Part shown: piece by piece, positions 37,754 to 47,520 of the stretch
How positions within the stretch are numbered: position 1 is the first letter of the stretch
How the letters are laid out: every line of letters begins with the position of its first letter
Source of the DNA: Acidimicrobiales bacterium
GTDB taxonomy: Bacteria; Actinomycetota; Acidimicrobiia; Acidimicrobiales; JAHEJN01
Length of the DNA: 64,000 nt
Direction: 5' to 3'
Assembly: GCA_024638845.1 (NCBI GenBank)
Contig: JAHEJN010000001.1
Location: forward strand, 20,344 to 84,343
The notes under the pieces: generated by a model
Database searches by the model: none
Seen by the model: only the letters and a program-made list of their open reading frames with translations
Told to the model about the DNA's origin: nothing
Made by a program: the position numbers and the translations under genes

Positions 37754-38971
37754 ATGTCGACATCGGGAAGCGACCGGGGGTGGCAGACCGAGTCGGAGTG
37801 GCGCGACCGGGTCGCCTGGGAGCTTCCCGACGGGGCCGGCCGGTCGCCACCGGGCGGATCTCGCCGTTCGACGAGCGGGGTGATCGGAACCATTCTCGCC
37901 GGCCTGGTCGCGATCCTCGGCGTCATTGCCTGGATGTCGGCCACGAGCCCGGTCGAGGACCCGCCGACCGAGCCGGTCGCCGCCGCCGAGGCGACCGTCG
38001 AGCCCGTCGGGGAACCCGGACCCGATCTGTCCGATCCCGCGCTCGACATCGATGCGGCCGTGGAGTTCGTCGAGACGCGTGCCTCGGCCAGCTTCCGCCA
38101 GATGCTCACCGAGACGGCGGCCTCGATGGGCATCGCCTACCGCTCCGGTGACCAGCTCACCCTGCTCGACTTCGCCCGCGGGGAGATCGCCCCGATGGCC
38201 GAGTCGGTGCAGAGCCGCAGCGTCCCTGCCGTCGAGCTGTTCCGGGCCGCCGACGGGCGCACCTATGCCGTCGACGCTGCCACTCGTGAGGCAACACTGG
38301 TTGCCGGGGGCGGACATGTCGTCGAGACGCTGTGGCCCGGTCTGGTCGCCCGCACGGCGAGCCAGGGGCCGATCGTCGGGCCCGGCGAGCGGGCCACGGT
38401 CGGGCCCCTCGACGGCCGCGCCCCCCAGGTCGACGTGGCGCTGAGGGAAGGTGCCCGACTCCTTCCCCTTCCCGGCTTCGGGCTCGTCCTCGTGTCGGCC
38501 GACGGATCCGATCTCGTCGGACCCGATGTCCTGGTGCACCTGAGCGACAACGAGATCGTCTCCGCCACCCCCCGCGGGTGGCTCGAACGAGTCACGACCG
38601 GGGCCGAGTCGACGTTGCAGGTGGTCGACACCGAGTCGGCGGAGCCTCTCGCGGTCCTGCCCGACACCTTCGGCCAGCCCGACGCCCACTACCTGCTCTC
38701 GCCCGACGTCGCCCACGTGCTGCGGATCGACGCCGACGGCAGCAGCGAGCTCTACTCGCTGGCCGACGGCGGCGTCACTTGGGTGATCGGCGACGGAATG
38801 CAGGAACCACGGTGGGCACCCGACTCGTCGTTCATCGTCTGGCTCGACACCGTGGCCGAAGAGGCCAAGCTGAAGATCATGTTCCTCGAGCCTCGGGCGT
38901 GGATCGCGGTGGGCCTCGCCGAGATCGGGGCCGGACTGCCCGATGGCGCCGAGCTGGTGATCGTGTCGTGA
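37754..38971 (+). CDS. Single-pass membrane protein of unknown function, large extracytoplasmic domain
   Basis: Cytoplasmic N-terminus, TM GVIGTILAGLVAILGVIAWMSA, acidic/proline linker, then ~330 aa with repetitive strand-rich pattern. Confidence 0.75.
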   Translation: MSTSGSDRGWQTESEWRDRVAWELPDGAGRSPPGGSRRSTSGVIGTILAGLVAILGVIAWMSATSPVEDPPTEPVAAAEATVEPVGEPGPDLSDPALDIDAAVEFVETRASASFRQMLTETAASMGIAYRSGDQLTLLDFARGEIAPMAESVQSRSVPAVELFRAADGRTYAVDAATREATLVAGGGHVVETLWPGLVARTASQGPIVGPGERATVGPLDGRAPQVDVALREGARLLPLPGFGLVLVSADGSDLVGPDVLVHLSDNEIVSATPRGWLERVTTGAESTLQVVDTESAEPLAVLPDTFGQPDAHYLLSPDVAHVLRIDADGSSELYSLADGGVTWVIGDGMQEPRWAPDSSFIVWLDTVAEEAKLKIMFLEPRAWIAVGLAEIGAGLPDGAELVIVS

Positions 38972-38981
38972 AGGTCGGGTC

Positions 38982-40172
38982 TCAACGAAGGGGCTGACCA
39001 TCGGTTCGCCTGCGCACGGCGAGCGACGTCGCCAACATCATGGCGGCACCGAGCACCATGAACAGCAGGGGCAGCATCCACGCCGTCGCGAAGTTGGCCG
39101 AATCGACGATGATCCCGAACACGAGCGGGGACACCATGGCTCCGACCCGAACGCCGGTCTGTACCACGGCGGTGGCCGCACCCGGAGCCTCGGGATGCTG
39201 TTCGATGACGCCCAGCAGCAACAGGCCGGGAAACGACCAGCCGACACCGAAGACGATCAGGGTGCCGATGACCAGACCGGGCTTGGTTCCGGTGGCGAAC
39301 AGCGGAAACGCAAGGGCGCCCACCACCAGCAGGAGCCCGACGAAACGGAACCGATCGAAGGACCTCCGGTCGGCCAGGGCGCCGAGCGAGACCCGGGACA
39401 CCGTCATGATGACGCCACCCATGGTGAGCAGGAGACCGGCTCGACCCGCGCTGAACCCTGCGTCATCCACCGCCGCGGTCGTGAGGAAGCTCGCCACCGT
39501 GATCACTGCTCCGGCCGCCAAGCCACCGGCCGCGGCCGCCAGGCGCAGATGAGAGATCCTCCAGATGTCGTTTCGCGACGTCGCGCGGCGCGGCTCGGGC
39601 GTGCGGGCCGCCGGCAACCACCACGCAACGGGGAGGGCGCACAGCGCAATCAGCCCGAACACCCCCCGCCAGCCGATCAGCCCGCCGAGCACGGGAACCG
39701 CCAACCCCGCAGCGCTCGTGACCACCGGCACCGCCGACTGCTTCAGACCCATGGCCAGACCACGTCGCTGCGGCACGATCGTGCCGGCGATGAACGTGTT
39801 GGTCGCCGGCTGCACGATCGCCTCGGCCACGCGGGCCACACCGAAACCCAGCACCAGCACCAGATAGCCGTCGGCGAACAGCGCGATCACGGCCGATCCG
39901 AGCATGGCAACGGTCAACCCGGTCCGTACGGCCCGGCGCGGTCCGAGGTCGGCGAAGGGACCGCCCACCTGGAGCGCCACCGCCGAGACGAAGAACCCGA
40001 TGGTGAACAGGGCGCCGAAGGCCGTGTCGCCGATGCCGAGGTCGTCCTTGACCGACGGACCGAACGCTCCGAGGACAAACCCCGGAAACGCCACGATCCC
40101 GATCGACGCGGCTGCTGCTGCAGTCGGTCGGACGAACCCCGACGGGATTCGCTCATCGGACCGTGTGCGCAT
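38982..40172 (-). CDS. MFS transporter
   Basis: VRPTAAAAASIGIVAFPGFVLGAFGPSVKDDLGIGDTAFGALFTIGFFVSAVALQVGGPFADLGPRRAVRTGL; 12-TM-like profile. Confidence 0.9.
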   Translation of the reverse strand: MRTRSDERIPSGFVRPTAAAAASIGIVAFPGFVLGAFGPSVKDDLGIGDTAFGALFTIGFFVSAVALQVGGPFADLGPRRAVRTGLTVAMLGSAVIALFADGYLVLVLGFGVARVAEAIVQPATNTFIAGTIVPQRRGLAMGLKQSAVPVVTSAAGLAVPVLGGLIGWRGVFGLIALCALPVAWWLPAARTPEPRRATSRNDIWRISHLRLAAAAGGLAAGAVITVASFLTTAAVDDAGFSAGRAGLLLTMGGVIMTVSRVSLGALADRRSFDRFRFVGLLLVVGALAFPLFATGTKPGLVIGTLIVFGVGWSFPGLLLLGVIEQHPEAPGAATAVVQTGVRVGAMVSPLVFGIIVDSANFATAWMLPLLFMVLGAAMMLATSLAVRRRTDGQPLR

Positions 40173-40228
40173 TCGCCCGACCCTAGGCCGAGTGCCGCAG
40201 GGCGCCTCCCGTCGGCGATACTGCGAGG

Positions 40229-41044
40229 GTGACCACAGGATTCCTCCATCCCGGCGCCATGGGATCGGTGGTGGCTGCACTCTGTGACGGTGATCGGGTG
40301 TGGGCCGCCGCCGGCCGCTCCGAAGCCACGGCCGAGCGGGCCGAGGCTGCGGGCCTTCGCGACGTCGGGTCGATCGACGCCATGGCCCGCACGTGCGACA
40401 CCATCGTCTCCATCTGTCCCCCCGAAGCGGCGTCGGCCGTCGCCGCCGAGGTCGCCGCGGCCGGCTTCACCGGTCGCTACCTCGACGCCAACGCAGTCGC
40501 TCCTGCCAGCGCCCGCGACATCGGTGCCCACTTCGACCACTTCGTCGACGGCAGCCTCATCGGCAGCCCACCCGCGGAACCCGGCCACATTCGGCTCTAT
40601 CTCTCGGGCGACGAGGCCGCCGACTCGGCCGAGCTCTGGGCCGGTACGGCCATCGAGGTGCGGGTGATCGACGGCGGGCCCGGCGCCGCTTCTGCGCTCA
40701 AGATGGCCTTCGCCGGCTGGACCAAGGGCAGTTCAGCGCTGCTTCTCGCCGTACGCGCCTACGCCGCCGCCGAAGGCGTCGAAGACGACCTGGTGCGCGA
40801 ATGGGAGACCTCGATCCCCCATCTTCCCGGCCGCTCCTCCGACACCGCCGCCAACACGGCACCGAAGGCATGGCGGTTCGTCGGGGAGATGCGCGAGATC
40901 GTCGCGGCCATGGAGGCAGCAGGTGTACCCGGCGACTTCCATCGCGGCGCGGCGCGGATCTACGAGGCGATGGCGCCGTTCAAGACCGTGCCGCCCATCG
41001 ATCTGGCCACGGTGTTGCACGCCATCTCCGAGGGTGAGCGATGA
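40229..41044 (+). CDS. NAD(P)-binding 6-phosphogluconate dehydrogenase-like protein (DUF1932-type C-terminus)
   Basis: TGFLHPGAMGSVVAALC, DANAVAPASARDIG, DGSLIGSPP, GGPGAASALKMAFAGWTKGSSALLLAVRAYA; GTG start. Confidence 0.85.
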   Translation: MTTGFLHPGAMGSVVAALCDGDRVWAAAGRSEATAERAEAAGLRDVGSIDAMARTCDTIVSICPPEAASAVAAEVAAAGFTGRYLDANAVAPASARDIGAHFDHFVDGSLIGSPPAEPGHIRLYLSGDEAADSAELWAGTAIEVRVIDGGPGAASALKMAFAGWTKGSSALLLAVRAYAAAEGVEDDLVREWETSIPHLPGRSSDTAANTAPKAWRFVGEMREIVAAMEAAGVPGDFHRGAARIYEAMAPFKTVPPIDLATVLHAISEGER

Positions 41045-41988
41045 CCGACGCCGCGACCCTTCCGCCCGAGGTCGCCGTGTTGTTGCCCGGTGCCGACGAA
41101 GCCGTGGCGTGCGCTGAGTTCACCCGTGACATCGGCCTCGCGCCGCAGGGCACCGCCCTCGACGTGGCCATGATCGTGCTGGTCGAGGCCCCGCAGCCGT
41201 GGCCCAAGCCCGTGTTCGAGCACGAGCTGCTGCGCGGTCTCGTCAACACCTTCGAGACACCCGTCGGCACCGCACGGATTCTTGCCACCCCGCCGATGGT
41301 CGCCGATCACGACACCATCACCGTCACCTGCTTCTGGCGAACCGAGGCCGGCACCCAGGGGATCGTCCTCGAGCCGGCTGATGCCGCGGAGCTGCACGAG
41401 TGCATCGCCGACCTCCATCACCGCTCGCCCACGACATCCCGGCTGCGATCCGACGAGGCCGCGCCCGACCGGGCCGTGATCGTGTGCACCCAGGGCAGCC
41501 ACGACGCCTGCTGCGGTGCCGAGGGCACCCGGCTCGCGTCGGTGCTCGAGCTCACCCGCCCCGATCTGGCGCTGTACCGGGTGAGCCACACCGGTGGCCA
41601 TCGGTTCGCGCCGTCGGTGCTCACCCTTCCCGACGGGCGCATGTGGGCTCACCCCACCGCCGACGACATGGTTGCCATCGTCGATCGGCTGCTCCCCCCG
41701 GCCGAGGTCGCCGAGCAGTGTCGAGGCTGGTGGGGAGCATCCGCCGGTGCCGCGCAGGCGGCCGAGGTGGCGGTGTTCGAGACCCAGCCCTGGGTTTGGG
41801 ATGAGCGGACGCGACGAGTGACCGTCGACGGCGACCGGGTGACCGTCGAATCCGATGGTGAGGCGTGGGTGGTCGAAGTGTCGGTCGACCGGTTGGTTCC
41901 CACCATTGCCTGTCGGGCCGACGGCGGTCTGCCGGCCAAGGTGGCCCCCGAGATGTCGGCCCGCATCGTCGATCACCTATTGCTCTAG
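41041..41988 (+). CDS. Sucrase/ferredoxin-like family protein
   Basis: VIVCTQGSHDACCGAEGTRLA, RVSHTGGHRFAPSVLTLPDGRMWAHPTADD; ATGA overlap with upstream gene. Confidence 0.83.
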   Translation: MTDAATLPPEVAVLLPGADEAVACAEFTRDIGLAPQGTALDVAMIVLVEAPQPWPKPVFEHELLRGLVNTFETPVGTARILATPPMVADHDTITVTCFWRTEAGTQGIVLEPADAAELHECIADLHHRSPTTSRLRSDEAAPDRAVIVCTQGSHDACCGAEGTRLASVLELTRPDLALYRVSHTGGHRFAPSVLTLPDGRMWAHPTADDMVAIVDRLLPPAEVAEQCRGWWGASAGAAQAAEVAVFETQPWVWDERTRRVTVDGDRVTVESDGEAWVVEVSVDRLVPTIACRADGGLPAKVAPEMSARIVDHLLL

Positions 41989-42305
41989 GCCACCGCCAGC
42001 ACCAGCCAGAAAGCGGTCATGCCGGCGGCCAGCGCCATCATGAGGTTCCTGACCCTCCAGATGACGGCACCCGCCACGACCAGCCCCGCGACCTCGGCCA
42101 GGCTGAGCCCGGTGTTGGCCTGATCGGGGTCGGCGACCAGACTGACGACGAGCGCAGCGAGAACCGACGGGGCCACGTAGCGCAGCGCCTTCATGAACCA
42201 TGGAGGGAGCGTGCGACCGGCCAGGGCGAGAATCAGCCCGGCCCGCATGAGGTAGGTGACGGCGCCGACGCCGAACACCACGGCGAGCCCGGTGCCGATG
42301 CTCAT
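41985..42305 (-). CDS. AzlD domain branched-chain amino acid transport protein
   Basis: TYLMRAGLILALAGRTLPPWFMKALRYVAPSVLAALVVSLV; ATGA overlap with AzlC-like gene. Confidence 0.88.
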   Translation of the reverse strand: MSIGTGLAVVFGVGAVTYLMRAGLILALAGRTLPPWFMKALRYVAPSVLAALVVSLVADPDQANTGLSLAEVAGLVVAGAVIWRVRNLMMALAAGMTAFWLVLAVA

Positions 42306-43006
42306 GCGACCGGGTCGCGATCGGCGAGGAACCCGGCGATCACCCCACACAGCGCGCCCACGATCAGCCCGGCCCGATTGGGGAGCGCGATGGTCGCGAA
42401 ACACACCGAGGCCCCCACCACGGCGGCGATGAGTGCGGGGCGGCGATCGATCGAGAGCACCACCAGGCCGAGGAACATCACCGCCGGTGCATAGCCCAGC
42501 TGCCAGCTCGCGGGGATGAACGATCCGAAGTACAACCCGATTGCGGTGACGACCGACCACCCCGAGTAGAAGAGCAGGCCCGTGGTCAGGTAGTAGCGGC
42601 GAAAGACATCGGGGTGACGATCGACGTACTGCGTCGAGAGCGCGAACACCTGATCGATGAGCATGAACGGCCCCAGCCGACGAAACCAGCGTGGCTGTGC
42701 CGCGAAGACCGGTGCCATGGCCGCGGAGTACATGATGTGGCGGCTGTTGATGACGAGGGCCGCCGCGATCGCGGCCCACACCGAGGCGGTGCCCACCAGC
42801 GTGACCAGGGCCAACTGCGCGGCCCCGGCGAAGATGACGGGTGAGGTGAGCAGGCCGATGCCGTCGGGCATCGGCGACTCGACGATGGCCAGCCCCAGCA
42901 CGAAGCCGAACGGGATCGCCGGAATGAACAGGGGAATGATCTCGGTCACCGCGAGGCGTTGCACTCGTCGCAGTTCGGCGGAGTCGGGCGGTGCTGCGTC
43001 GATCAC
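42302..43006 (-). CDS. AzlC family branched-chain amino acid permease
   Basis: IPAIPFGFVLGLAI, SPVIFAGAAQLALVTL, NSRHIMYSAAMAPVF. Confidence 0.9.
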   Translation of the reverse strand: MIDAAPPDSAELRRVQRLAVTEIIPLFIPAIPFGFVLGLAIVESPMPDGIGLLTSPVIFAGAAQLALVTLVGTASVWAAIAAALVINSRHIMYSAAMAPVFAAQPRWFRRLGPFMLIDQVFALSTQYVDRHPDVFRRYYLTTGLLFYSGWSVVTAIGLYFGSFIPASWQLGYAPAVMFLGLVVLSIDRRPALIAAVVGASVCFATIALPNRAGLIVGALCGVIAGFLADRDPVA

Positions 43007-43013
43007 GCCGGGC

Positions 43014-43931
43014 TCAGAAGGGAAGGCGGCCGGGATTGAGCCGACCGGTGGGGTCGAACTGCGCCTTGATGCGCCGATTGAGCTCGAGCGCCATCGGATC
43101 GAGCGACGGGGCCGGTTGGGCCTGTGTCCGGTGGACGGTACCCACTCCGACCTCCGCGACGTATGGGTTCTCCGAGTCGTGGTCGAGACCGGCCAAGGCG
43201 GCCGGCGTGAGCGACCAGCGGTGCGCCGGCATCTCGGGCGGACCGTCGGTTCGGACGAACCCCTCATTTTCGATCGAGGCTGCGTCGGAGGCGACATCAC
43301 CGGGATGGCCCTCGAGATGGACCCACGTGGTGGTGCCGTCGAACAACACTGCCGATGCCGTCGCCAACCGGACCGGCAACGACCACGGCTCGACACCGTC
43401 GGCGCGCCGCCACTCGGATGCGTCGGCTATCGGTTGGGTGCGAAGGATGACCTCGGCCACCAGGCCGAGGGTGCCGAGCGATCCGACCAGCGCTCGGCAC
43501 AGGTCGAACCCACTCACGTTCTTCACCGTCGGACCGCCGGCCTTCACGGTCTGCCCCTCGGCCCCGACGTACACCGCCTGGAGTAGCGCGTCTCGCACGT
43601 GACCTCGACCGAGTCGGTACCGCGACGACTCCCCCACCATCAACGCACCCCCGACGGTGCCGCCCGGGCGTTCGGGAAGGGCGCTGCGCTGTCGGCGTTC
43701 GGCCAGCACCCCGTGCAGATCGCTCACTGCGGTGCCGGCGCCGACCCGAACGGTCATCTCCTCGGGCTGGTAGTCGACGATGCCAACCGGTGCGCGCAGG
43801 ACTCGTGCGTCGGCGTCGAGCGCGCCTCCCACGCTCCAGCGGGTTCGGCCGCCACCCACGGCCACCGGTCCCTCCGCACCGACCTCGTCGGCGAAGGCCT
43901 CGATGAACGTCGCCGCTCCGCTCACACCCAC
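43014..43931 (-). CDS. FAD-binding oxidase subunit, GlcE-like
   Basis: MTVRVGAGTAVSDLHGVLAERRQ, GGTVGGALMVG, RDALLQAVYVGAEGQTVKAGGPTVKNVSGFDLCRALVGSLGTLGLV, FDPTGRLNPGRLPF. Confidence 0.88.
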   Translation of the reverse strand: MGVSGAATFIEAFADEVGAEGPVAVGGGRTRWSVGGALDADARVLRAPVGIVDYQPEEMTVRVGAGTAVSDLHGVLAERRQRSALPERPGGTVGGALMVGESSRYRLGRGHVRDALLQAVYVGAEGQTVKAGGPTVKNVSGFDLCRALVGSLGTLGLVAEVILRTQPIADASEWRRADGVEPWSLPVRLATASAVLFDGTTTWVHLEGHPGDVASDAASIENEGFVRTDGPPEMPAHRWSLTPAALAGLDHDSENPYVAEVGVGTVHRTQAQPAPSLDPMALELNRRIKAQFDPTGRLNPGRLPF

Positions 43932-45388
43932 ACCGACTTGGGAGCAGCGGTCAGGGCCTGGATGTCGGCACAGCTGTGACCGGACGGCAAGACCTTGCCC
44001 GGGTTGGCGCGACAGAACGGGTCGAACGCCTGGCGGAGCCGGTTCTGATGATCGAGGTCGGCCGCCGAGAACAGGAGGGTCATGTAGTCGCGCTTCTCGA
44101 CGCCGATTCCGTGTTCGCCCGACAAGGTTCCGCCCACTGCGAGCGACGCCTTCACGATCTCGTCACCGGCGTCGTGCACCCGGTCGTACACGCCCGGTTC
44201 ACGGCCGTCGAAGGCGAGGATGGGGTGCAGGTTGCCGTCACCGGCGTGGAACACGTTGAGCACCATCAGATCGTGACGTTCGACGATGTCGTGGATGGTC
44301 TCGAGCATGTCGGGCAACGCCCCGCGCGGCACCACCGTGTCGTGCAGGTAGTAGTCGGGCTTGATCCGTGCGATCGCGCCGAACGCGGTCTTGCGACCTT
44401 TCCACAACAGGGCCCGCTCTTCGTCGTCGGCCGCCTCGCGCACCGAGGTGGCTCCGCCGGCGCGGCCGATCTCGGCGATGCGGGCCGCATGGGCCGAGAC
44501 ACCCGCGTCCAGTCCGTCGACCTCCACCAACAACACGGCCGCCGCGTCGGTGGGATACCCGGCTCCGACGAAGGCCTCGACGGCCACGACGGTGTTCTTG
44601 TCCATCATCTCGAGGGCGGCAGGCACGATGCCCTCGGCGATGACCGCACCGACCACCGCGGCGCAGTCCCGCACTTCGTCGAACGCCAGCAGCAGGGTAC
44701 GCACCGCCGGCCGATCGGGGGTCAGGCGCACGGCCACTCGAGTCGCAATGCCCATCAGCCCCTCGCTGCCGACGAAACACCCACGCAGGTCATAGCCGGG
44801 CGAATCGGCTTCGAGCCCGCCGAGCATGACGACCTGACCGTCGCTCAACACGACCTCGATGGCGAGCACGTGGCTCGTGGTGACGCCGTCGGCCAGGCAG
44901 TGCGGGCCGCCGGAGTTGTTGGCGACATTGCCGCCGATGGTGCACACCTGTTGGCTCGACGGGTCGGGGGCGAAGTGGAAGCCCAGCGGGGCGAGCTGAC
45001 GGGTCAGGTCGAGGTTGACGACCCCGGGCTCGACCCACGCCACGCGGTTGTCGGTGTCGATCTCGACGATCCGGTTCATGCGGGTGGTCGAGATCACCAC
45101 GGGCTCGCCGAGTGGAACCGTGCCGCCCGCGAGTCCGGTGCCCGCCCCGCGGGGCACGATGGCCCGCCCGTGCTCGGCGGCCACCCGAACGCATGCCTGG
45201 ACGTCGGCGGTCGACGTGGGAAAGCAGAGCGGTCCGGCGGATCCACCCGAGTAGATGGAAGCATCGCGTGAGGCCAGAGCCCGGTGGGCCGAGTCGACCT
45301 GCACCTTCTCCGCTCCGATGGCCTCGATGAGTGCCGCAGCACACGGATCGTGGGTGCGACGCGATGACGAGCGCTTGCGACCGAGCAT
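43922..45388 (-). CDS. FAD-binding glycolate/lactate oxidase subunit, GlcD-like
   Basis: PTSTADVQACVRVAAEHGRAIVPRGAGTGLAGG, IGGNVANNSGGPHCL, FHAGDGNLHPILAFD, GGTLSGEHGIGVEKRDYM, CRANPGKVLP. Confidence 0.92.
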   Translation of the reverse strand: MLGRKRSSSRRTHDPCAAALIEAIGAEKVQVDSAHRALASRDASIYSGGSAGPLCFPTSTADVQACVRVAAEHGRAIVPRGAGTGLAGGTVPLGEPVVISTTRMNRIVEIDTDNRVAWVEPGVVNLDLTRQLAPLGFHFAPDPSSQQVCTIGGNVANNSGGPHCLADGVTTSHVLAIEVVLSDGQVVMLGGLEADSPGYDLRGCFVGSEGLMGIATRVAVRLTPDRPAVRTLLLAFDEVRDCAAVVGAVIAEGIVPAALEMMDKNTVVAVEAFVGAGYPTDAAAVLLVEVDGLDAGVSAHAARIAEIGRAGGATSVREAADDEERALLWKGRKTAFGAIARIKPDYYLHDTVVPRGALPDMLETIHDIVERHDLMVLNVFHAGDGNLHPILAFDGREPGVYDRVHDAGDEIVKASLAVGGTLSGEHGIGVEKRDYMTLLFSAADLDHQNRLRQAFDPFCRANPGKVLPSGHSCADIQALTAAPKSVWV

Positions 45389-45390
45389 GG

Positions 45391-46749
45391 TCAGAGTCTG
45401 GCACTTCGGCCGAGCGAGAACCCCACCACCGCGCCGCCATCGGGTTCGTTCCGTGCGCTGGTCTCGCCGTCGTGGTCGGCTGCGACCTGAGCCACGATGG
45501 CCAGACCCAGCCCCGACCCGGTGAGGGTCCGCGCCGTCTCGGCCCGGTAGAAGCGATCGAACACATGGGCCATGTCGGCCTCGTCGATGCCGGGCCCGTG
45601 GTCACGAACCTCGACCGTGGTGCCATGGACACGGATCTCGATGGGTGTGTCGGCCGGGCTGAACTTCGCGGCGTTGTCGACCAGATTGTTGAGGGCGCGA
45701 TCGACGCCGTCGGCGACCGCATCGACCACGTCGGGGCCGTCGGCCACGACGTCGATGATGCGGCCATGACGCTGCCGCCCGAAGTGGGCGGCTCGCTCGG
45801 CCGCCACGACGAGATCGACGTCGCTGCGGGGCGCCGTCTCGGGTGATTGGTCGGTGGCCAGATCGACCAACTCGGCGACGAGAGCGGTGAGCTCGCGGAG
45901 CTCCGACGATGCGTTGGCCAGCAGACGCGTCCTCACCTCGTCATCGGGGATGCCCCGTTCGAGCACTTCGATGCTGGTGCGCAGACTGGTGAGGGGCGTG
46001 CGCAGCTCGTGGCTGGCGTCCATCACCAGCCGCTTCTGCTGGTCCTTCGAACGACGCAGGGCGGCCATCATCGTGTTGAAGCTGGTGGCCAGCCGAGCCA
46101 CTTCGTCGGTGCCCTCCACCGGAAGGGGCTCCGACAGATCCTGAGTCCGCGCCACGTCCTCAGCCGCCGCGGTGACCCGCCGCACCGGGCGGATGGCCCG
46201 CCCGGCGGCAACCCACCCGATCAACGCCGCCCCGGCGGCTCCGAGCAGACCGCTCAACAGGAGCCGTCGGCGCACGCCGGAGAGCACCTGCTCATTCTCG
46301 GTGACGTCGCGACCGAGCTGCAGGGCCACGTTGTCGACCAGTGGCGTCGTGAGCACCCGATAGTCGGCCTCGCCGACCACGACCGTCCGCAGCGATCGTT
46401 CGATCGTGCCGGCGGCGACGGCGAGATCGACGTCGCCGACGGGGAGCTCGACCCCTCCCTCGGTGAAGATGACCCGACCCTGGCTCCCCACCGCCTGGGT
46501 CACGGCGTCGAATTGCGTGAAGTCACCGCCGGGCAGGCGCAGGGGTGGGCCGGTTCGGGGGCCCAGGGCCCTTCGGCCCCCACGGTCGGTGACGAGCCGT
46601 CCGACTGCATCGCTGCGTTCGGTGAGGAAGGCGTCGGTCTCGCCCCGCAGCTCGTTGGCGATGAAGGTGTTGGCCGCCACACCTGCGACCAGGATCACGA
46701 CGGCCACGATGCCCCCCAGCCCGAGGGCCCACTTCGTCCGCAGGCTCAC
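45391..46749 (-). CDS. Two-component sensor histidine kinase (HAMP, HisKA, HATPase)
   Basis: VMDASHELRTPLTSLRTSIEVLERG H-box, NLVDNAAKFSP N-box, VRDHGPGIDEADMAHVFDRFYRA, GSGLGLAIVAQVAADHDG. Confidence 0.95.
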   Translation of the reverse strand: MSLRTKWALGLGGIVAVVILVAGVAANTFIANELRGETDAFLTERSDAVGRLVTDRGGRRALGPRTGPPLRLPGGDFTQFDAVTQAVGSQGRVIFTEGGVELPVGDVDLAVAAGTIERSLRTVVVGEADYRVLTTPLVDNVALQLGRDVTENEQVLSGVRRRLLLSGLLGAAGAALIGWVAAGRAIRPVRRVTAAAEDVARTQDLSEPLPVEGTDEVARLATSFNTMMAALRRSKDQQKRLVMDASHELRTPLTSLRTSIEVLERGIPDDEVRTRLLANASSELRELTALVAELVDLATDQSPETAPRSDVDLVVAAERAAHFGRQRHGRIIDVVADGPDVVDAVADGVDRALNNLVDNAAKFSPADTPIEIRVHGTTVEVRDHGPGIDEADMAHVFDRFYRAETARTLTGSGLGLAIVAQVAADHDGETSARNEPDGGAVVGFSLGRSARL

Positions 46750-47435
46750 GATTTCTCCAGGAGGTACCCCACGCCGCGGACGGTGCGGAGCACGCGGGGT
46801 TCGCCGCCGTCCTCGAGCTTTCGGCGCAGGTAGCTCACGTGCACGTCGAGCGACTTCGAGCTGGTCTCGAAGTCGTAGCCCCAGATCCGTTCGTAGATGA
46901 CCTCGCGTGTCAGAACGATGCCGGCGTTGTGCATGAACAGCTCGAGCAGGTCGAACTCGGTCTTGGTGAGGGCGAGACCTCGACGATTGCGTGATGCCGA
47001 CCGGCTCTGGGCATCGAGCACGAGATCGCCCACGGTCACGGGCCCCTCGGCGTCGACGACGCTCGTGCGTCGCAGCAGCGCACGCAGTCGCGCAAGCAGC
47101 TCATCGAGGGCGAAGGGCTTCACCAGGTAGTCGTCGGCGCCGGCATCGAGACCGGCCACACGATCGGCCACGGTGTCGCGCGCGGTGAGCATGAGGATCG
47201 GTGTGCGATTGCCGCGGGCTCGGAGGGTGCGGGCCACCGACAGACCGTCGACGTAGGGCATCGACACGTCGAGCACCAACACATCGGGCTCGGTCTCCAC
47301 GACGGCCGCGATCGCCTGGGCGCCGTCGGAGGCGAAGCTCACCCGATAACCGTCGAGGCCGATGGCTGCCTCGAGCGACTCTCGCAAGGCGCGATCATCC
47401 TCGGCCACCAACACATGTGCCTGGTCGTCGATCAT
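46746..47435 (-). CDS. OmpR-family response regulator
   Basis: LVAEDDRALRESLE, VLVLDVSMPYVDGL, LMLTARDTVADRVAGLDAGADDYLVKPFALDELLARLRALLRR, C-terminal winged helix. Confidence 0.96.
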   Translation of the reverse strand: MIDDQAHVLVAEDDRALRESLEAAIGLDGYRVSFASDGAQAIAAVVETEPDVLVLDVSMPYVDGLSVARTLRARGNRTPILMLTARDTVADRVAGLDAGADDYLVKPFALDELLARLRALLRRTSVVDAEGPVTVGDLVLDAQSRSASRNRRGLALTKTEFDLLELFMHNAGIVLTREVIYERIWGYDFETSSKSLDVHVSYLRRKLEDGGEPRVLRTVRGVGYLLEKS

Positions 47436-47465
47436 CTCCGCCCCAGTCAAGCCCAAAACGACCGT

Positions 47466-47507
47466 TGTCGGGGACGGTGGCCGGTCGACCGGCCCTCGCC
47501 CCCGACA
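47466..47507. terminator. Nested hairpin (terminator or attenuator) between secreted protein gene and response regulator
   Basis: TGTCGGGG ... CCCCGACA enclosing perfect palindrome GGCCGGTCGACCGGCC (47479-47494). Confidence 0.5.
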
Positions 47508-47520
47508 CGCCGGCCGGGCC

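Noticed and set aside
37328-39001. 557-aa minus-strand ORF spanning palindrome B
   Set aside because: Antisense to the membrane protein gene and out of frame with the AbiEi/DUF559 gene; shadow ORF.
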